64,000 nucleotides of DNA. It comes from JAAOIF01 sp965217125 (GTDB lineage Bacteria; Pseudomonadota; Gammaproteobacteria; PS1; Pseudothioglobaceae). The notes under the pieces were generated by a model. That model was not told the DNA's origin, did not search any database, and saw nothing but the letters and a program-made list of their open reading frames with translations. The translations under genes were made by a program, and so were the position numbers. Of this stretch, positions 1 through 12,900 are shown piece after piece (position 1 is the first letter of the stretch; every line of letters starts with the position of its first letter). The stretch spans positions 1,116,001 through 1,180,000 of the forward strand of contig OZ244244.1 of the NCBI GenBank assembly GCA_965217125.1, read 5' to 3'.

Positions 1-1
1 G

Positions 2-148
2 GCAAGTGGTTGCGGGCAAATCAAAACTGGTTCATTGTCGCGTTCTGAGCGTTTGGCAAAATACAATCGCTTATTGCGGATTGAAGAGCAGTTAGGTGAG
101 GCAGCAATTTATCCGCAACTTGATGCATTTAAACATTTAACAAAATAA
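2..148 (+). CDS. eno: Enolase, C-terminal end (partial)
   Basis: The first 48 codons visible are the C-terminus of enolase, the glycolytic enzyme that converts 2-phosphoglycerate to phosphoenolpyruvate in the cytosol. The stretch IKTGSLSRSERLAKYNRLL followed by RIEEQLG is the strongly conserved end of bacterial enolases, and its Lys and Ser residues lie close to the active site. The frame opens at base 2 and stops at TAA 146-148. The rest of the gene is outside the window. The next gene starts only 9 nt further on, so the two are probably co-transcribed. Confidence 0.93.
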   Translation, partial: ASGCGQIKTGSLSRSERLAKYNRLLRIEEQLGEAAIYPQLDAFKHLTK

Positions 149-157
149 CTGATATTT

Positions 158-1411
158 TTGGAAAATATTTCAACTTTTTGGCTTAGTATCATTTTATTTG
201 GATTGATATTCGCCTCTGCTTTTTTCTCCAGCACTGAAACTTCAATGATGGCGATTAACCGCTATCGTCTAAAGGCACTGAGCAAAGATAATAAAAACGC
301 TAAACGCACTGAGGGTTTGTTAAAAGATTTAGATTATTTAATCGGCACTATTTTATTGGGCAATAATTTTGTCAATATTTTTGCCTCATCGATTACTACC
401 ATACTGGCGATTAAACTTTGGGGTGATGGCTCGGTGGTGCTTGCCTCAGTGGCACTAACTTTTGTGATTTTAATATTTGCAGAAACCACGCCTAAAACCT
501 TTGCCGCCAAAAACCCAGAAAAGATTGCCCTGCCGGCTTCTATTATTATTGAGCTGCTGATTAAATTAATGAAGCCTTTTGTTTGGCTGATTGCCCAATT
601 ATCTAAGGCTATTCTTAAAATTTTTGGCATTGGGCAACAGCAGCAAAGTAGCGATATTAGCCCGGAAGAGTTGAGGATGGTGGTAAATGATGCGAAGCCG
701 ATTATTGCTTCTAATTACCAAAAAATGCTGCTAAATATTATTGACTTAGAAAAAGTTAAGGTTGAAGATATTATGATTCCCAGACACGAGCTAATTAGTG
801 TTGATATTAACAACCACAAGGAAATTTTAAACCAATTAAAACGCATTCAGCACACTCGCTTGCTGTTTTTTGACGGGCTAAGCGACAATATTACTGGTGT
901 GTTGCATATGCGCGATGTTGCTAATTTATACGCCAAAGGTAGTTTTAGCATCGATAATATGTTGGGCATTGTGCGCCAGCCTTATTTTGTGCCTGAAGGC
1001 ACTTCATTAGCACGCCAATTAGCGCATTTTCAAACGCAAAAAAGGCGATTAGGGCTGGTGGTAGATGAATACGGCGAAGTGCGTGGTATGGTGGTTTTAG
1101 AAGATATTTTGGAGGAAATTGTCGGTCAATTCACCTCTAATCAAAATGAAATCATTGAGGAGGTGCAGCAGCAAAAAGATGGCAGTTATTTAATTGACCC
1201 AAGAATTAGTATTCGCGAGCTTAACGCTATGCTGCAAACTAAACTGCCGGTTGCTAAAGCAAAAACTTTAAATGGCTTAATATTAGAAAACCTGCAAACC
1301 ATCCCAAAGCATGATATTAGCTTAAAAATTGATAATGTCCTCATCGAAATTGTGCAAATTTCAAAGCAAACTATTAAATTGGTTAAGCTAACAAAGATTG
1401 ACCCATCTTAA
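158..1411 (+). CDS. CNNM/CorC-type membrane protein with CBS pair (HlyC/CorC family)
   Basis: This is a 417-aa inner-membrane protein of the CNNM/CorB-CorC family, proposed to act in Mg2+ (or Co2+) efflux or homeostasis. The N-terminal ~180 residues are the DUF21 membrane domain with about four hydrophobic segments and the family motif FFSSTETSMMAINRYRL. A CBS pair follows at about 195-325 (VEDIMIPR..., then LGLVVDEYGEVRGMVVLEDI). A CorC_HlyC domain occupies about 335-415. The start appears to be TTG at 158, because the only in-frame codons between the upstream stop at 148 and this point are CTG, ATA and TTT. No clear Shine-Dalgarno is visible. Its end overlaps the convergent psd gene by 29 bp. 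The family is clear; the transported ion is inferred. Confidence 0.88.
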   Translation: MENISTFWLSIILFGLIFASAFFSSTETSMMAINRYRLKALSKDNKNAKRTEGLLKDLDYLIGTILLGNNFVNIFASSITTILAIKLWGDGSVVLASVALTFVILIFAETTPKTFAAKNPEKIALPASIIIELLIKLMKPFVWLIAQLSKAILKIFGIGQQQQSSDISPEELRMVVNDAKPIIASNYQKMLLNIIDLEKVKVEDIMIPRHELISVDINNHKEILNQLKRIQHTRLLFFDGLSDNITGVLHMRDVANLYAKGSFSIDNMLGIVRQPYFVPEGTSLARQLAHFQTQKRRLGLVVDEYGEVRGMVVLEDILEEIVGQFTSNQNEIIEEVQQQKDGSYLIDPRISIRELNAMLQTKLPVAKAKTLNGLILENLQTIPKHDISLKIDNVLIEIVQISKQTIKLVKLTKIDPS

Positions 1412-2198
1412 CTGCATCGGTAGCGGCGATGCTAAATGGATTATGCGCATTAGGGCTAAGCATAATAACGGTAGAACCCATATTAAAACGCCCCATTTCT
1501 TCGCCTTTTTTTAATTTAATAGTTTGCTTTGAATAATCAAATCGTTGTATTTTTTTTGTATGTTGCTGGCTGATTTGACCATGCCATACGGTTTGTATAG
1601 AGGCAACAAAAATAGCACCGACTAAGAGCAAGGCACAAAGTCCAAATTCGGTCTCAAAATAACATACCACTCGTTCATTTTTAGCAAATAAATTATCAAT
1701 ATTTTCCGCAGACTTTTGATTGACTGAAAATAAATTACCCGGTATATAACTCATCGATAGCAACTTGCCATCATAGGGCATATGAACACGATGATAATCT
1801 TTAGGAGAAAGGTAAATAGTGGCAAAAAACCCAGATGCAAACTCAGCACTTCTGCTGTCGTTAGCCAGCAGGTTGGGAATGCTATAATAGTGATTTTTAG
1901 CTTGAATAATTTGTGAATTATTAATCTTGCCAAGCTGTGATACCACGCCATCTACTGGGCAAATAATCGCACTATTGGAAATTTGCCTTGCACCGGGTTT
2001 TAAGGCGCGCGTGAAAAAGTCGTTAAAGTGCTGATAATCCTCAACATTCTCACGCTCAGCATCTGCCAAATCTACTTGATAGTTTTTAATAAAGCAATTA
2101 ATAAAAGTGTTTTTCAACCAGACATTTTCAATTCTAGCAAAGTGAAACATTAGCATTGATAGCCAGCGCTTAGGGGCCGTGCATTGCCAATAAATCAT
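1383..2198 (-). CDS. psd: Phosphatidylserine decarboxylase proenzyme
   Basis: This 271-aa membrane-associated enzyme makes phosphatidylethanolamine from phosphatidylserine. Near the C-terminus is the self-cleavage site GRFNMGSTVI. Cleavage between Gly241 and Ser242 would give the beta and alpha chains and the pyruvoyl group. The His in DYHRVHMPYDG is part of the conserved processing and active-site region. The protein is about 50 residues shorter at the N-terminus than the E. coli enzyme. Its ATG overlaps the proS stop (ATGA), so the two genes are translationally coupled. Its 3' end runs 29 bp into the convergent CorC-type gene. Confidence 0.95.
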   Translation of the reverse strand: MIYWQCTAPKRWLSMLMFHFARIENVWLKNTFINCFIKNYQVDLADAERENVEDYQHFNDFFTRALKPGARQISNSAIICPVDGVVSQLGKINNSQIIQAKNHYYSIPNLLANDSRSAEFASGFFATIYLSPKDYHRVHMPYDGKLLSMSYIPGNLFSVNQKSAENIDNLFAKNERVVCYFETEFGLCALLLVGAIFVASIQTVWHGQISQQHTKKIQRFDYSKQTIKLKKGEEMGRFNMGSTVIMLSPNAHNPFSIAATDAVKMGQSLLA

Positions 2199-3880
2199 AG
2201 TTGTAATTGAGCTTGAATAAACGACAAAGCGTCAGTAAAACTCAGCTCGATTTTGTCCGCCTGATTTCTGCCTTTGTATTCCACATTGCCATTATCAATA
2301 TGAGTATCGCTAATTACTATTCGATGGGGGATGCCCAATAATTCACTATCAGCAAACATAATGCCGGCGCGTTCTTTACGCTCGTCAAGCAGCACTTCAA
2401 TGCCAGCGGATAAACACTGCTGATACAAATCATCAGCCATAGCTTTTACCCGCATTGATTTATGGTAATTAATCGGTGTAATCACCATTTGAAACGGTGC
2501 GATCGACTCGGGAAAAATAATCCCTCTATCATCATAGTTTTGCTCAATAACACTAGCAATAACACGGCTAACGCCAATTCCATAACAACCCATTTTCATA
2601 ATTTGCTGGCCGCCATTTTGATTGATTACCCCAGCATTAAGCGGCTTAGAATAGCTATCATCTAACTGGAAAATATGCCCAACTTCAATACCGCGTTTAA
2701 TCAGCAATTTGCCTTTGCCACAAGGGCTGTCATCGCCTGCTAAGGCATTGCGTAAATCTTGGGTGCTGAATTTAATGCCGCTCCAATTCACCCCAGTTAG
2801 GTGATAGTCCCACTCATTTGCGCCGCAAACAAAATCACACATCTGGTTGGCGGCATAATCCACGATTAAATCAATCGGTAGATTTTTAACCCCAATAAAG
2901 CCTTTTTTCAAATTTAGTTGCTTGATTTCTTCATCGCTGGCAAAGGCAAATTCGCCCCATAAATTGCGCGCTTTAACCTCATTCAACTCGTGCTTGCCAC
3001 ACAAAGCTAAGGCCTTGAAGCCGCTTTTGGTTTTGATGATTAGGATTTTAATACATTGGGATTTTTCTACTTGTAAAAACTGTGCTACGGCTTCGATGCT
3101 GGTTTTTTTCTTGGTTAATATTTTGTTCTCGGTGGCGCCTGCTGTGCAAGTTGTTGCTTGTTGTTGGAAGGCTACTTTATCAATATTAGCAGCAAAATCA
3201 CTCTCATCACTAAAGCAAATAGCGTCTTCGCCACTGTCTGCTAGCACATGGAACTCGATTGAATTTTCCCCGCCAATCATGCCACTGTCTGCCAAAACTT
3301 GGCGATATTCTAAGCCTAATTTGCTAAAAATCGCACAATAAGTTTGCCGCATATTTTCAAACTCTGCTTGCATACTCGCCTCATCTAAATGAAACGAATA
3401 GCTGTCCTTCATAATAAACTCACGCGAGCGCATAATCCCAAATCTTGGACGAATTTCATCACGAAATTTAGTTTGAATTTGGTAAAAATTAATCGGTAAT
3501 TGCTTGTAACTGCGTAAATATTGCCTTGCTAAATCAACAATCACCTCTTCATGCGTAGGACCTAGGCAAAAATCACGATTGTGTCTATCTTGAAACCTTA
3601 ATAGCTCTTTGCCATATTTTTCCCAGCGAGCTGATTCTTGCCAAAGCTCTGCTGGCTGGACAACCGGCATCAGCACTTCTTGCGCGCCAGATTTATTCAT
3701 CTGCTCACGAATAATATTTTCCACCTTTTGCAAAACTCGAAGCCCTAAAGGCAAATATGAATACAGCCCGGAGGCTAATTTAGAAATTAAGCCAGCGCGT
3801 ATCATTAATTGATGAGAAATCACCTGTGCATCATTCGGTGCTTCTTTTTTAGTTGGGATTAAAAGTTGGGTGCTTTTCAT
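2195..3880 (-). CDS. proS: Prolyl-tRNA synthetase
   Basis: This 561-aa class II aminoacyl-tRNA synthetase charges tRNA-Pro. The N-terminus (QVISHQLMIRAGLISKLASG), motif 2 (RSREFIMKDSYSFH) and motif 3 (GCYGIGVSRVIASVIEQ) are all visible. The ~180-residue YbaK-like editing insertion between motifs 2 and 3 is present, as in bacterial-type ProRS (572 aa in E. coli). A C-terminal anticodon-binding domain begins around FQMVITPINYHKS. The gene begins 44 nt after the stop of the 5692-aa giant gene and overlaps psd by 4 nt. Read-through from the giant-gene promoters is possible, but a separate promoter in the gap cannot be excluded. Confidence 0.97.
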   Translation of the reverse strand: MKSTQLLIPTKKEAPNDAQVISHQLMIRAGLISKLASGLYSYLPLGLRVLQKVENIIREQMNKSGAQEVLMPVVQPAELWQESARWEKYGKELLRFQDRHNRDFCLGPTHEEVIVDLARQYLRSYKQLPINFYQIQTKFRDEIRPRFGIMRSREFIMKDSYSFHLDEASMQAEFENMRQTYCAIFSKLGLEYRQVLADSGMIGGENSIEFHVLADSGEDAICFSDESDFAANIDKVAFQQQATTCTAGATENKILTKKKTSIEAVAQFLQVEKSQCIKILIIKTKSGFKALALCGKHELNEVKARNLWGEFAFASDEEIKQLNLKKGFIGVKNLPIDLIVDYAANQMCDFVCGANEWDYHLTGVNWSGIKFSTQDLRNALAGDDSPCGKGKLLIKRGIEVGHIFQLDDSYSKPLNAGVINQNGGQQIMKMGCYGIGVSRVIASVIEQNYDDRGIIFPESIAPFQMVITPINYHKSMRVKAMADDLYQQCLSAGIEVLLDERKERAGIMFADSELLGIPHRIVISDTHIDNGNVEYKGRNQADKIELSFTDALSFIQAQLQL

Positions 3881-3924
3881 TTATGATGACAAGTATTTCT
3901 TAAAAACACCTTGAACTTGCCTTG

Positions 3925-6900
3925 TTATTTATATGTATCTAAATAATCTTTCAACTCTATGGTTGTCTTTCTGCCCTCAATTGCATCATTAGCAATGGTA
4001 GTATGTAAATTGTTAGCATTAGAGTTTAGTAAATATTTAAAGATAATCAATCCATCATTAGGGGCATTAATAGTCCCATTGCCATCAGCATCTAAAATAG
4101 TTCCTGCATCATCTAAATAAGCTTTCAACTCTGGGGTTGTTTTTCTACCCTCAATTGCATCATTAGCAATGGTAGTATGTAAATTGTTAGCATTAGAGTT
4201 TAGTAAATATTTAAAGATAATTAATCCATCATTAGGGGCATTAATAGTCCCATTGCCATCAATGTCTAAGGAAAAAGTTATGGCAGCATTTACGGTAATG
4301 CTAATGGTAGCTGTGCTATTGCCGCTTACATTACTGGCAGTAATTGTCCACACAGCATTAGTTGCAGCATTAGCAGGTGTTCCTGAAATAGTTCCAGTCT
4401 CAGTGCTAAAAGACAGACCAATATTAAATGCTGGTGCAATAGCATAAGAAGTAGCAGTTCCGCCAGTATTTATAACTGTTATATCACTAATAGCGCTCCC
4501 AGCAGTGGCAGTAATAGTAGTGGTTGAAAGACTAATATCTGGTGCTGCTGGATTGACAGTAATACTAAGGGTTGCTGTGCTATTGCCGCTTACATTACTG
4601 GCAGTAATTGTATATACAACATTAGTTGCAGCATTAGCAGGTGTTCCTGAAATAGTTCCATCAGTAGTATCAAAAGATAGACCATTATCAATTGCTGGTG
4701 ATATAGAATATGTTGCATCTCCGCCAGAATTTGTAACTGTTATATTGCTAATGGCACTCCTGGCAGTGGCAGTAATAGTAGTGGTTGAGAGACTAATATT
4801 TGGAATAGCAAGTGTTACGGCAATATTAATGGTTGCTGTGTCGCTACCAAATAAATTTGTGGCTGTAATTGTATATGTTGTTAGTGTTTTCGTAGCCTCT
4901 GCTTCTCCGTTAATGGCACAACTATCACCGCTAACCACAGTATTTAAGCCAGCTGGTAAATCTGGATTGCTTGCACAACTTTGAGCTAAATCGCCTGCGT
5001 TGGTAAATACTATAGGGCTAATAGCAACGCCAACAAAGTAGGTTTGCGTGTTTGTTATGTCTTCAATACTTGGTGCAATGGTAATCTGGCTAACAGTGAT
5101 ACTCACGCTAGCTGAATCAGTGCCACTTATGTTTGTGGCAGTAACTGTATATATTATTGCTGTTGCTGTGGCACTTGGTGTTCCTGAGATAGTTCCATCA
5201 GCAGTGCTAAAAGATAAACCGTTAGTAATTGCTGGTGATATAGAATAAGTAGCAGTTCCTCCAGAATTTATAACTGTTATATTATCAATAGCTCTAATGC
5301 CAGCATTAACAGTATCAACTGAAAGCTCAATGCTTGGAGCGGCTAGATTGACAGTAATACTAAGGGTGGCTGTGCTACTGCCGCTTACATTACTAGCAGT
5401 GATTGTATATACAACATTAGTTGCAGCATTAGCAGGTGTTCCTGAAATAGTTCCATCAGTAGTATCAAAAGATAGGCCATTATCAATTGCTGGTGATATA
5501 GAATATGTTGCATCTCCGCCAGAATTTGTAACTGTTATATTGCTAATGGCACTCCTGGCAGTAGCAGTAAGGGTAGAGACTGAAAGCTCAATGCTTGGAG
5601 CTGCTGGATTAACAGTAATGCTAAGGGTGGCTGAATCACTGTTAGTTACATTGCTGGCAGTGATTGTATATATTTGCAGTGTTGCGGTGGCGCTTGGTGT
5701 TCCTGAAATAGTTCCATCAGTAGTGGCAAAAGATAGACCTTCGCTAAGTGTTGGTGATATAGAATAAGTAGCAGTTCCGCCATCATTACTAACTGTTATA
5801 TCACTAATAGCACTGCCGGCAATGGCAGTAATAGTAGTGGTTGAAAGACTAATATTTGGTGCTGCTGGATTAACAGTAATACTAAGGGTTGCTGTGCTAT
5901 TGCCGCTTACATTACTGGCAGTAATTGTATATACAACATTAGTTGCAGCATTAGCAGGTGTTCCTGAAATAGTTCCATCAGCGGTATTAAAAGATAGACC
6001 ATTATCAATTGCTGGTGATATAGAATATGTTGCATCTCCGCCAGAATTTGTAACTGTTATATTGTTAATGGCACTCCTAGCAGTGGCAGTAATAGTAGTG
6101 GTTGAAAGACTAATATTTGGAGCTTCTATATTGACAGTAATACTAAGGGTGGCTGAATCACTGTTAGTTACATTGCTAGCAGTGATTGTATACACTTGTA
6201 GTGTTGCGGCAGCGCTTGGTGTTCCTGAAATAGTTCCAGTATTAGTGGCAAAAGATAGGCCTTCGCTAAGTGTTGGTGATATAGAATAAGTGGCAGTTCC
6301 GCCATCATTGCTAACTGTTATAGCAGTAATAGCCGTTGCAACACTGGCAACAACAGTAGTGGTTGAAAGGCTAATATCTGGGGCTGATGGGTTGACAGTA
6401 ATCTCAATGGTGGCTGAATCAGTGCCGGTTACATTGCTAGCAGTAACTGTGTATGTCGCCGCTTTTACGATAGTAGGCGTTCCTGAAATAGCTCCAGTGG
6501 CAGTATTAAAAGATAAATTATTATTAATTGCTGGCGCAATAGAATATAAATCAGCAACTCCGCCAGTATTTGTAGCGCTTATATCAATATATATTCCAAC
6601 AACAGCGGTAACAGTAGCAGGTAAAAATGCAATATTTGGAGCTGCTGGATTGACAGTAATGCTAAGGGTGGCTGAATCACTGTTAGTTACATTGCTGGCA
6701 GTGATTGTATACACTTGTAGTGTTGCGGTGGCGCTTGGTGTTCCTGAAATAGTTCCATCAGTAGTGGCAAAAGATAGGCCTTCGCTAAGTGCTGGTGAGA
6801 TAGAATAAGTGGCAGTTCCGCCATCATTGCTAACTGTTATATTGGTAATAGCTGTTGCAACACTGGCAACAACAGTAGTAGTTGAAAGGCTAATATCTGG

Positions 6901-9900
6901 TGCTGCTGGATTAACGGTAATATTAACTGTTGCTGTGCTATTGCCGCTTACATTACTGGCAGTGATTGTATATACAACATTAGTTGCAGCATTAGCAGGT
7001 GTTCCTGAAATAGTTCCATCAGTAGTGTCAAAAGATAGGCCATTGTCAATTGCTGGTGATATAGAATATGTTGCATCTCCGCCAGAATTTGTAACTGTTA
7101 TATCGCTAATAGCACTCCCTGCAATGGCAGTAATAGTAGTGGTTGAAAGACTAATATTTGGAGCTTCTATATTGACAGTAATACTAAGGGTGGCTGAATC
7201 ACTGTTAGTTACATTGCTAGCAGTGATTGTATACACTTGTAGTGTTGCGGCGGCACTTGGTGTTCCTGAAATAGTTCCAGTATTAGTGGCAAAAGAAAGA
7301 CCTTCGCTAAGTGTCGGTGATATAGAATAAGTAGCAGTTCCACCATCATTGCTAACTGTTATAGCAGTAATGGCCGTTGCAACACTGGCAACAATAGTAG
7401 TGGTTGAAACACTAATGCTTGGAGTGGCAAATGTTACGCTAATATTAATGGTTGCGGTATCACTGCCTTGTGAATTTGTTGCGGTAATTGTGTATGTTGT
7501 TGCAGCACTAATTACTATTGGCATTCCGCTAATAGCACAACTATTAGCACTGAGAGCAACAGTTAAACCAGCTGGTAAGCCTGAGTTTGAAGTTGCACAT
7601 TCTTGGGTTTCACCGCCTGTATTGGTAAATTCTATAGGGCTAATCATAACGCCGGCATAGTAAGTTTGTGCATCTTCTATGTTTGCAATACTTGGCTTAG
7701 AAGTAATCTGGCTAACAGAAATCTCTACAGTAGCTGAATCAGTGCCGGTTATGTTTGTGGCAGTAACTGTATATATCATTGCTGTTGCTGTGGCACTTGG
7801 CGTGCCTGAAATAGTTCCAGTAGTGGTGCTAAAAGACAGACCAGCACTAAGTGTATCTGAAATAGCATAAGAAGTTGGAGTTCCGCCATTATTTATAACT
7901 GTTATATTAGTAATAGCAATATCAAGTTCAGCATTAACAGTAGCAGCTGAAAGCTTAATGCTTGGAGCTGCTGGATTAACAGTAATCTCAATGGTTGCTG
8001 TGCTAATACCAGTTACATTGCTGGCAGTAACTGTATATGTTGCCACTGTTACGGCAGTAGGCGTTCCTGAAATTACTCCAGTGGCAGTATTAAAAGATAA
8101 ATTATTAGCAATTGCTGGCGCAATAGAATATAAATCAGCAACTCCGCCAGTATTTGTAGCACTTATCTTAAAATATATTCCAACAACAGCGGTAACAGCA
8201 GCAGGTAAAAATGCAATAATTGGAGCCTGTGGATTAACAGTAATCTCAATGGTTGCTGAATCAGCACCGCTTATGTTTGTGGCAGTAACTGTATATATTG
8301 TTGTTGTTGCAGTGGCGCTTGGAGTGCCTGAAATAGTTCCAGTCTCAGTGTTAAAAGACAAACCAGCACTAAGCGAGTGCGAAATAGCATAAGAAGTTGC
8401 AGTTCCGCCATCATTACTAACTGTTATAGCAGTAATAGCGGTTGCAACACTAGCAACAACAGTAGTGGTTGAAAGGCTAATATCTGGGGCAGATGGATTA
8501 ACAGTAATACTAAGGGTTGCTGAATCACTGTTAGTTACATTTGTGACAGTAACTGTATATACAACATTAGTTGCAGCATTAGCAGGTGTTCCTGAAATAG
8601 TTCCATCAGTAGTATCAAAAGATAAATCATTACCAATTGCTGGTGAGATAGAATAAGTAGCAGTTCCTCCAGAGTTTGTAACTGTTATATCGCTAATGGC
8701 TGTTCCGGCAGTGGCAGTAAGAGTAGAGACTGAAAGGCTAATAATTGGAGCTGCTGGATTAACAGTAATACTAAGGGTTGCTGAATCACTGTTAGTTGCA
8801 TTTGTGGCAGTAATTGTATATACAATATTAGTTGCAGCATTAGCAGGCGTTCCTGAAATAGTTCCATTAGTAGTATCAAAAGATAAATTATTAGCAATTG
8901 CTGGTGAGATAGAATAAGTAGCAGTTCCACCATCATTGCTAACTGTTATATCGCTAATAGCGCTGCCGACAATGGCAGTAATAGTAGTGGTTGAAAGGCT
9001 AATATTTGGAGCAGCTGGATTAACAGTAATACTAAGGGTTGCTGTACTATTGCCGCTTGCATTACTGGCAGTGATTGTATATACAACATTAGTTGCAGCA
9101 TTAGCAGGTGTTCCTGAAATAGTTCCATTAGTAGTATCAAAAGATAAATTATTAGCAATTGCTGGTGATATAGAATAAGTAGCAGTTCCTCCAGAGTTTG
9201 TAACTGTTATATCGCTAATGGCACTCCTGGCAGTGGCAGTAATAGTAGTGGTTGAAAGACTAATATTTGGAGCTGCTGGATTGACAGTAATGCTAAAGGT
9301 GGCTGAATCACTGTTAGTTACATTGCTGGCAGTGATTGTATATATTTGTAGTGTTGCGATGGCGCTCGGTGTTCCTGAAATAGTTCCAGTCTCAGTGCTA
9401 AAAGAAAGACCTTCGCTAAGTGCTGGTGATATAGAATAAGTGGCAGTTCCTCCAGAGTTTGTAACTGTTATATTGCTAATAGCTGTCCTGGCAGTGGCAA
9501 CAACAGTAGTGGTTGAAACACTAATGCTTGGAGTAGCAAATGTTACGCTAATATTAATGGTTGCGGTATCACTGCCTATTGAATTTGTTGCGGTAATTGT
9601 GTATGTTGTTGCAGCACTAACCATTGTTGGTGTTCCGCTAATAGCACAACTATTACCGCTAACTACGGCATTTAAGCCAGCTGGTAAAGCTAGATTGCTT
9701 GCACAACTTTGAGCTGGGTCGCCTGAGTTGGTAAATTCTACAGGGCTAATCATAACGCCGGCATAGTAAGTTTGTGTCCCTTCTATGTTTGCAATACTTG
9801 GCTTAGAAGCAGCCTGGCTAACAGAAATCTCCACAGTAGCTGAATCAGTGCCGGCTATGTTTGTGGCAGTAATTGTATATATTGTTGCTGTGCTGGCAAC

Positions 9901-12900
9901 ACTTGGGGTTCCGCTGATTTCACAAGTGCTATTATTAGCAGATAGCGCTACACTAAGCCCTACTGGTAAATCTGGGGCGCTACTACAATTTGTTAAATTT
10001 ACTCCTCCAGTATTGGTAAATCTCAATGGGGTGGTAATCGGTGTATTTACAGCATAAGTTTGTGTTTGCTGGTTTTCCAGATTAGGAGCGGCAACAATAT
10101 CAACATTAATATTAATAGTTAGCGTAGCGCTGTTATTATTGCTATCAGTTAAAATTATGCTAAGGGTTGTAGTTCCCATAGAGCCTGCTGCTGGTTGATA
10201 AGCAACAGTGGTGCTACTAACACCAGTATTAGCTGTATTATTAGTAAAAGTAGCCGTGCCGTTGCCAGCGCTATTAGTGTATGACCAAGTTATATTATCA
10301 CCGTCTAAATCAAAACCAGTAAGTTTTGCTACTTCTGTAGCAGATGAATCTTGGTCAATAGTAGCACTAAGAGTTGTTGTTGCAGGCAAGCCTGATGGCA
10401 GTTCGAAAAAGCCATTATCTACACCACCACCGTCTACATCATTACAAGGTCGGTCGTTAAAACTATTAGCACTACTAATACCAAAGCTGTAGCGTAAACA
10501 ACTATTACTAGGTCCATTAGCAAAATAACCTGCATTATCTGTATTAGTAAGATTAAAACGACCAGGGGCATATTGCTCACCATTTGCGGCTGTAGGGGCG
10601 CTATCAAACAAAATAAAATCACCCAATACAGAAGTCCAATTACTAATACCACCTGTTGTAGTGGAGGCTACGCCTAAATATGTATCAAACGAGCCACCTG
10701 ATAGTGTGTTAAAGAATAATCGCTCTTGTTCGCTGTCAACAATTGCAATATGGGCATCAGTATTAAAAGATGATTGCAAGGCAACAAAATCAGCAAAATT
10801 AGCGCCACCACCATTATTTAAACTAAAATATAGGCTACCACCAAATACTGCTACATCCTCTTCATAGTCGTATTTTCTACTTATAGTATCAGTAATAGTA
10901 TCAATATAAGTAGCAATATCTTGTGAAATTACTGGGGCTTTATTAGCTTGATTAACTATAACTGTTAGTGTTTTGCTAGCAACATTATTATTTGCACCAG
11001 TTAGGGTTATTGTAATAGTGCCAGACCCCGTTACATCTGGGATGACAGTAAAATAAAGTGTGGCTGTTTGCGCAGTGCTACTTAAAATAGCAGCGGACAC
11101 AATAGAACTATCAGAAAACGATACTACCGGCGCTGGATTAGCAGTGAATATACCCCCAGTAGTGCTAACAGCAAAGCTTGCATTATTGCCGCTATTATTA
11201 TTATCATTAATAGCAGTTACATCAACTTTATAACGAATAGTATTAGCGGCATTTTCAGTTAAAGTAATATCTGTTTCTATTATGTTAAAAGTAAGCTTGG
11301 TAATGACATTTATGGTTATATCTTGGGTGGTTGTGCCAAAAGTATTAGTGGCTGAGATTGTGATATTGTAAATATTTTCAGCAGCATCTGTGGTTGAAAA
11401 AACCGGGGCAGTATTAAATGCTAAAGCACCGTCTGCTGTAAGAGTAAATGATGCCGCATTTGCACCGCTTATATTTGTTGAGAAAGTAACTGTGCCAACT
11501 TCAACGGTTGCACTTAAAGTTGCTACAATCGTTGTGTTTTCTAATACGCTAAATGTATTAGCAGAAGTTATTAGCGGCGGCTCGTTTGTATCATTAATAA
11601 TATCAATAACAAAATCTTTTGAAAAAGTATTATTGTCCCCGTCAGTTGTGGTAACAGTAATATTGTATAAAGATTGTGCTTCAAAATCAAAAGAATTATT
11701 AGCTATTAAAGTATCGCCACTAATTGAGAAAGTTGCAGTATTAGCTAAAGTATAAGTATGAGTTCCAAAATCAGGGTCAATTGTTGAAAAAGTTCCAACT
11801 ATAACATTAGCGCCAGCATTTTCATCTATATTATTGTTTGAAAGAGTTATATTTGTCGGGGCATTATCAAGCACAGTAATGCTAAGTGTTGCTGAGCCAG
11901 AACCACCTGCATTTATGGCAGTAATTGTGTAATCTGTTGTGCTACTAAATGCTGTTGGGGCTCCTGAAATAGTTCCAGTCTCGGTGCTAAAAGACAGACC
12001 AACACCACCAAGTGGTGGGTTAATAGAATAAGAAACAATAGCTCCGCCAGTATTTGTTGAAACTGTTATATCAGTAATATCCACTCCAACAACAGCAGTA
12101 ATAGTGGAAGTTGAAAGACTAATGTTTGGAGCTTTTGGATGGACAATAATATTAACGATTGCTGAATCAGTGCCGGCTAAATTTGTGGCTGTAATTGTGT
12201 ATGTTGCACTATAAATTACTGTTGGGGTTCCTGAAATAGTTCCAGTATTAGTGCTAAAAGACAAACCATTAGCAATTGCTGGTGCAATAGAATAATCAAC
12301 AATTTCTCCTCCAGCATTTAAAACTGTTATATTCTTAATAGCTGTTTCAACAATAGTAGTAGCAACAGAAGCTGAAAGGCTAATATCTGGAGCGGATAAA
12401 GAGACAATAATACTAACTGTTGCTGTGCTACTACCAAATGAATTGCTGGCAGTAATTGTATAAGTTGCACTACTATCTTGTGTTGGCACTCCGCTAATAG
12501 CACAAGTTTTATTACTAACCACAGCACTTAATCCAACCGGCAGGTCTGGACTTGTGCAAAAAGTAGCCAAACCGCCTAAATTTCTAAATATTAAAGGGCT
12601 AATACTATAGTTAGTAGTGTAGTTTTGTGCAACTGTTATGTTTTCAAGCATTGGGGCTGAGCTAAGCTGTTCAATAGCAATACTCACAGTGGCTGAATCA
12701 GCGCCTGCTATGTTTGTGGCAATAATTGTATATACCATTGCTGTGCTGGTAGCAGTTGGGGTTCCGTTGATTTCACAAGAAGCATTATTAGCAGATGGTG
12801 CTACGCTAAGTCCTACTGGTAGATCTGGAGAGCTACTACAATTTGTTAAACTTACTCCTCCAGTATTTACAAAACTCAATGGGCTAATCTGTGTATTTAC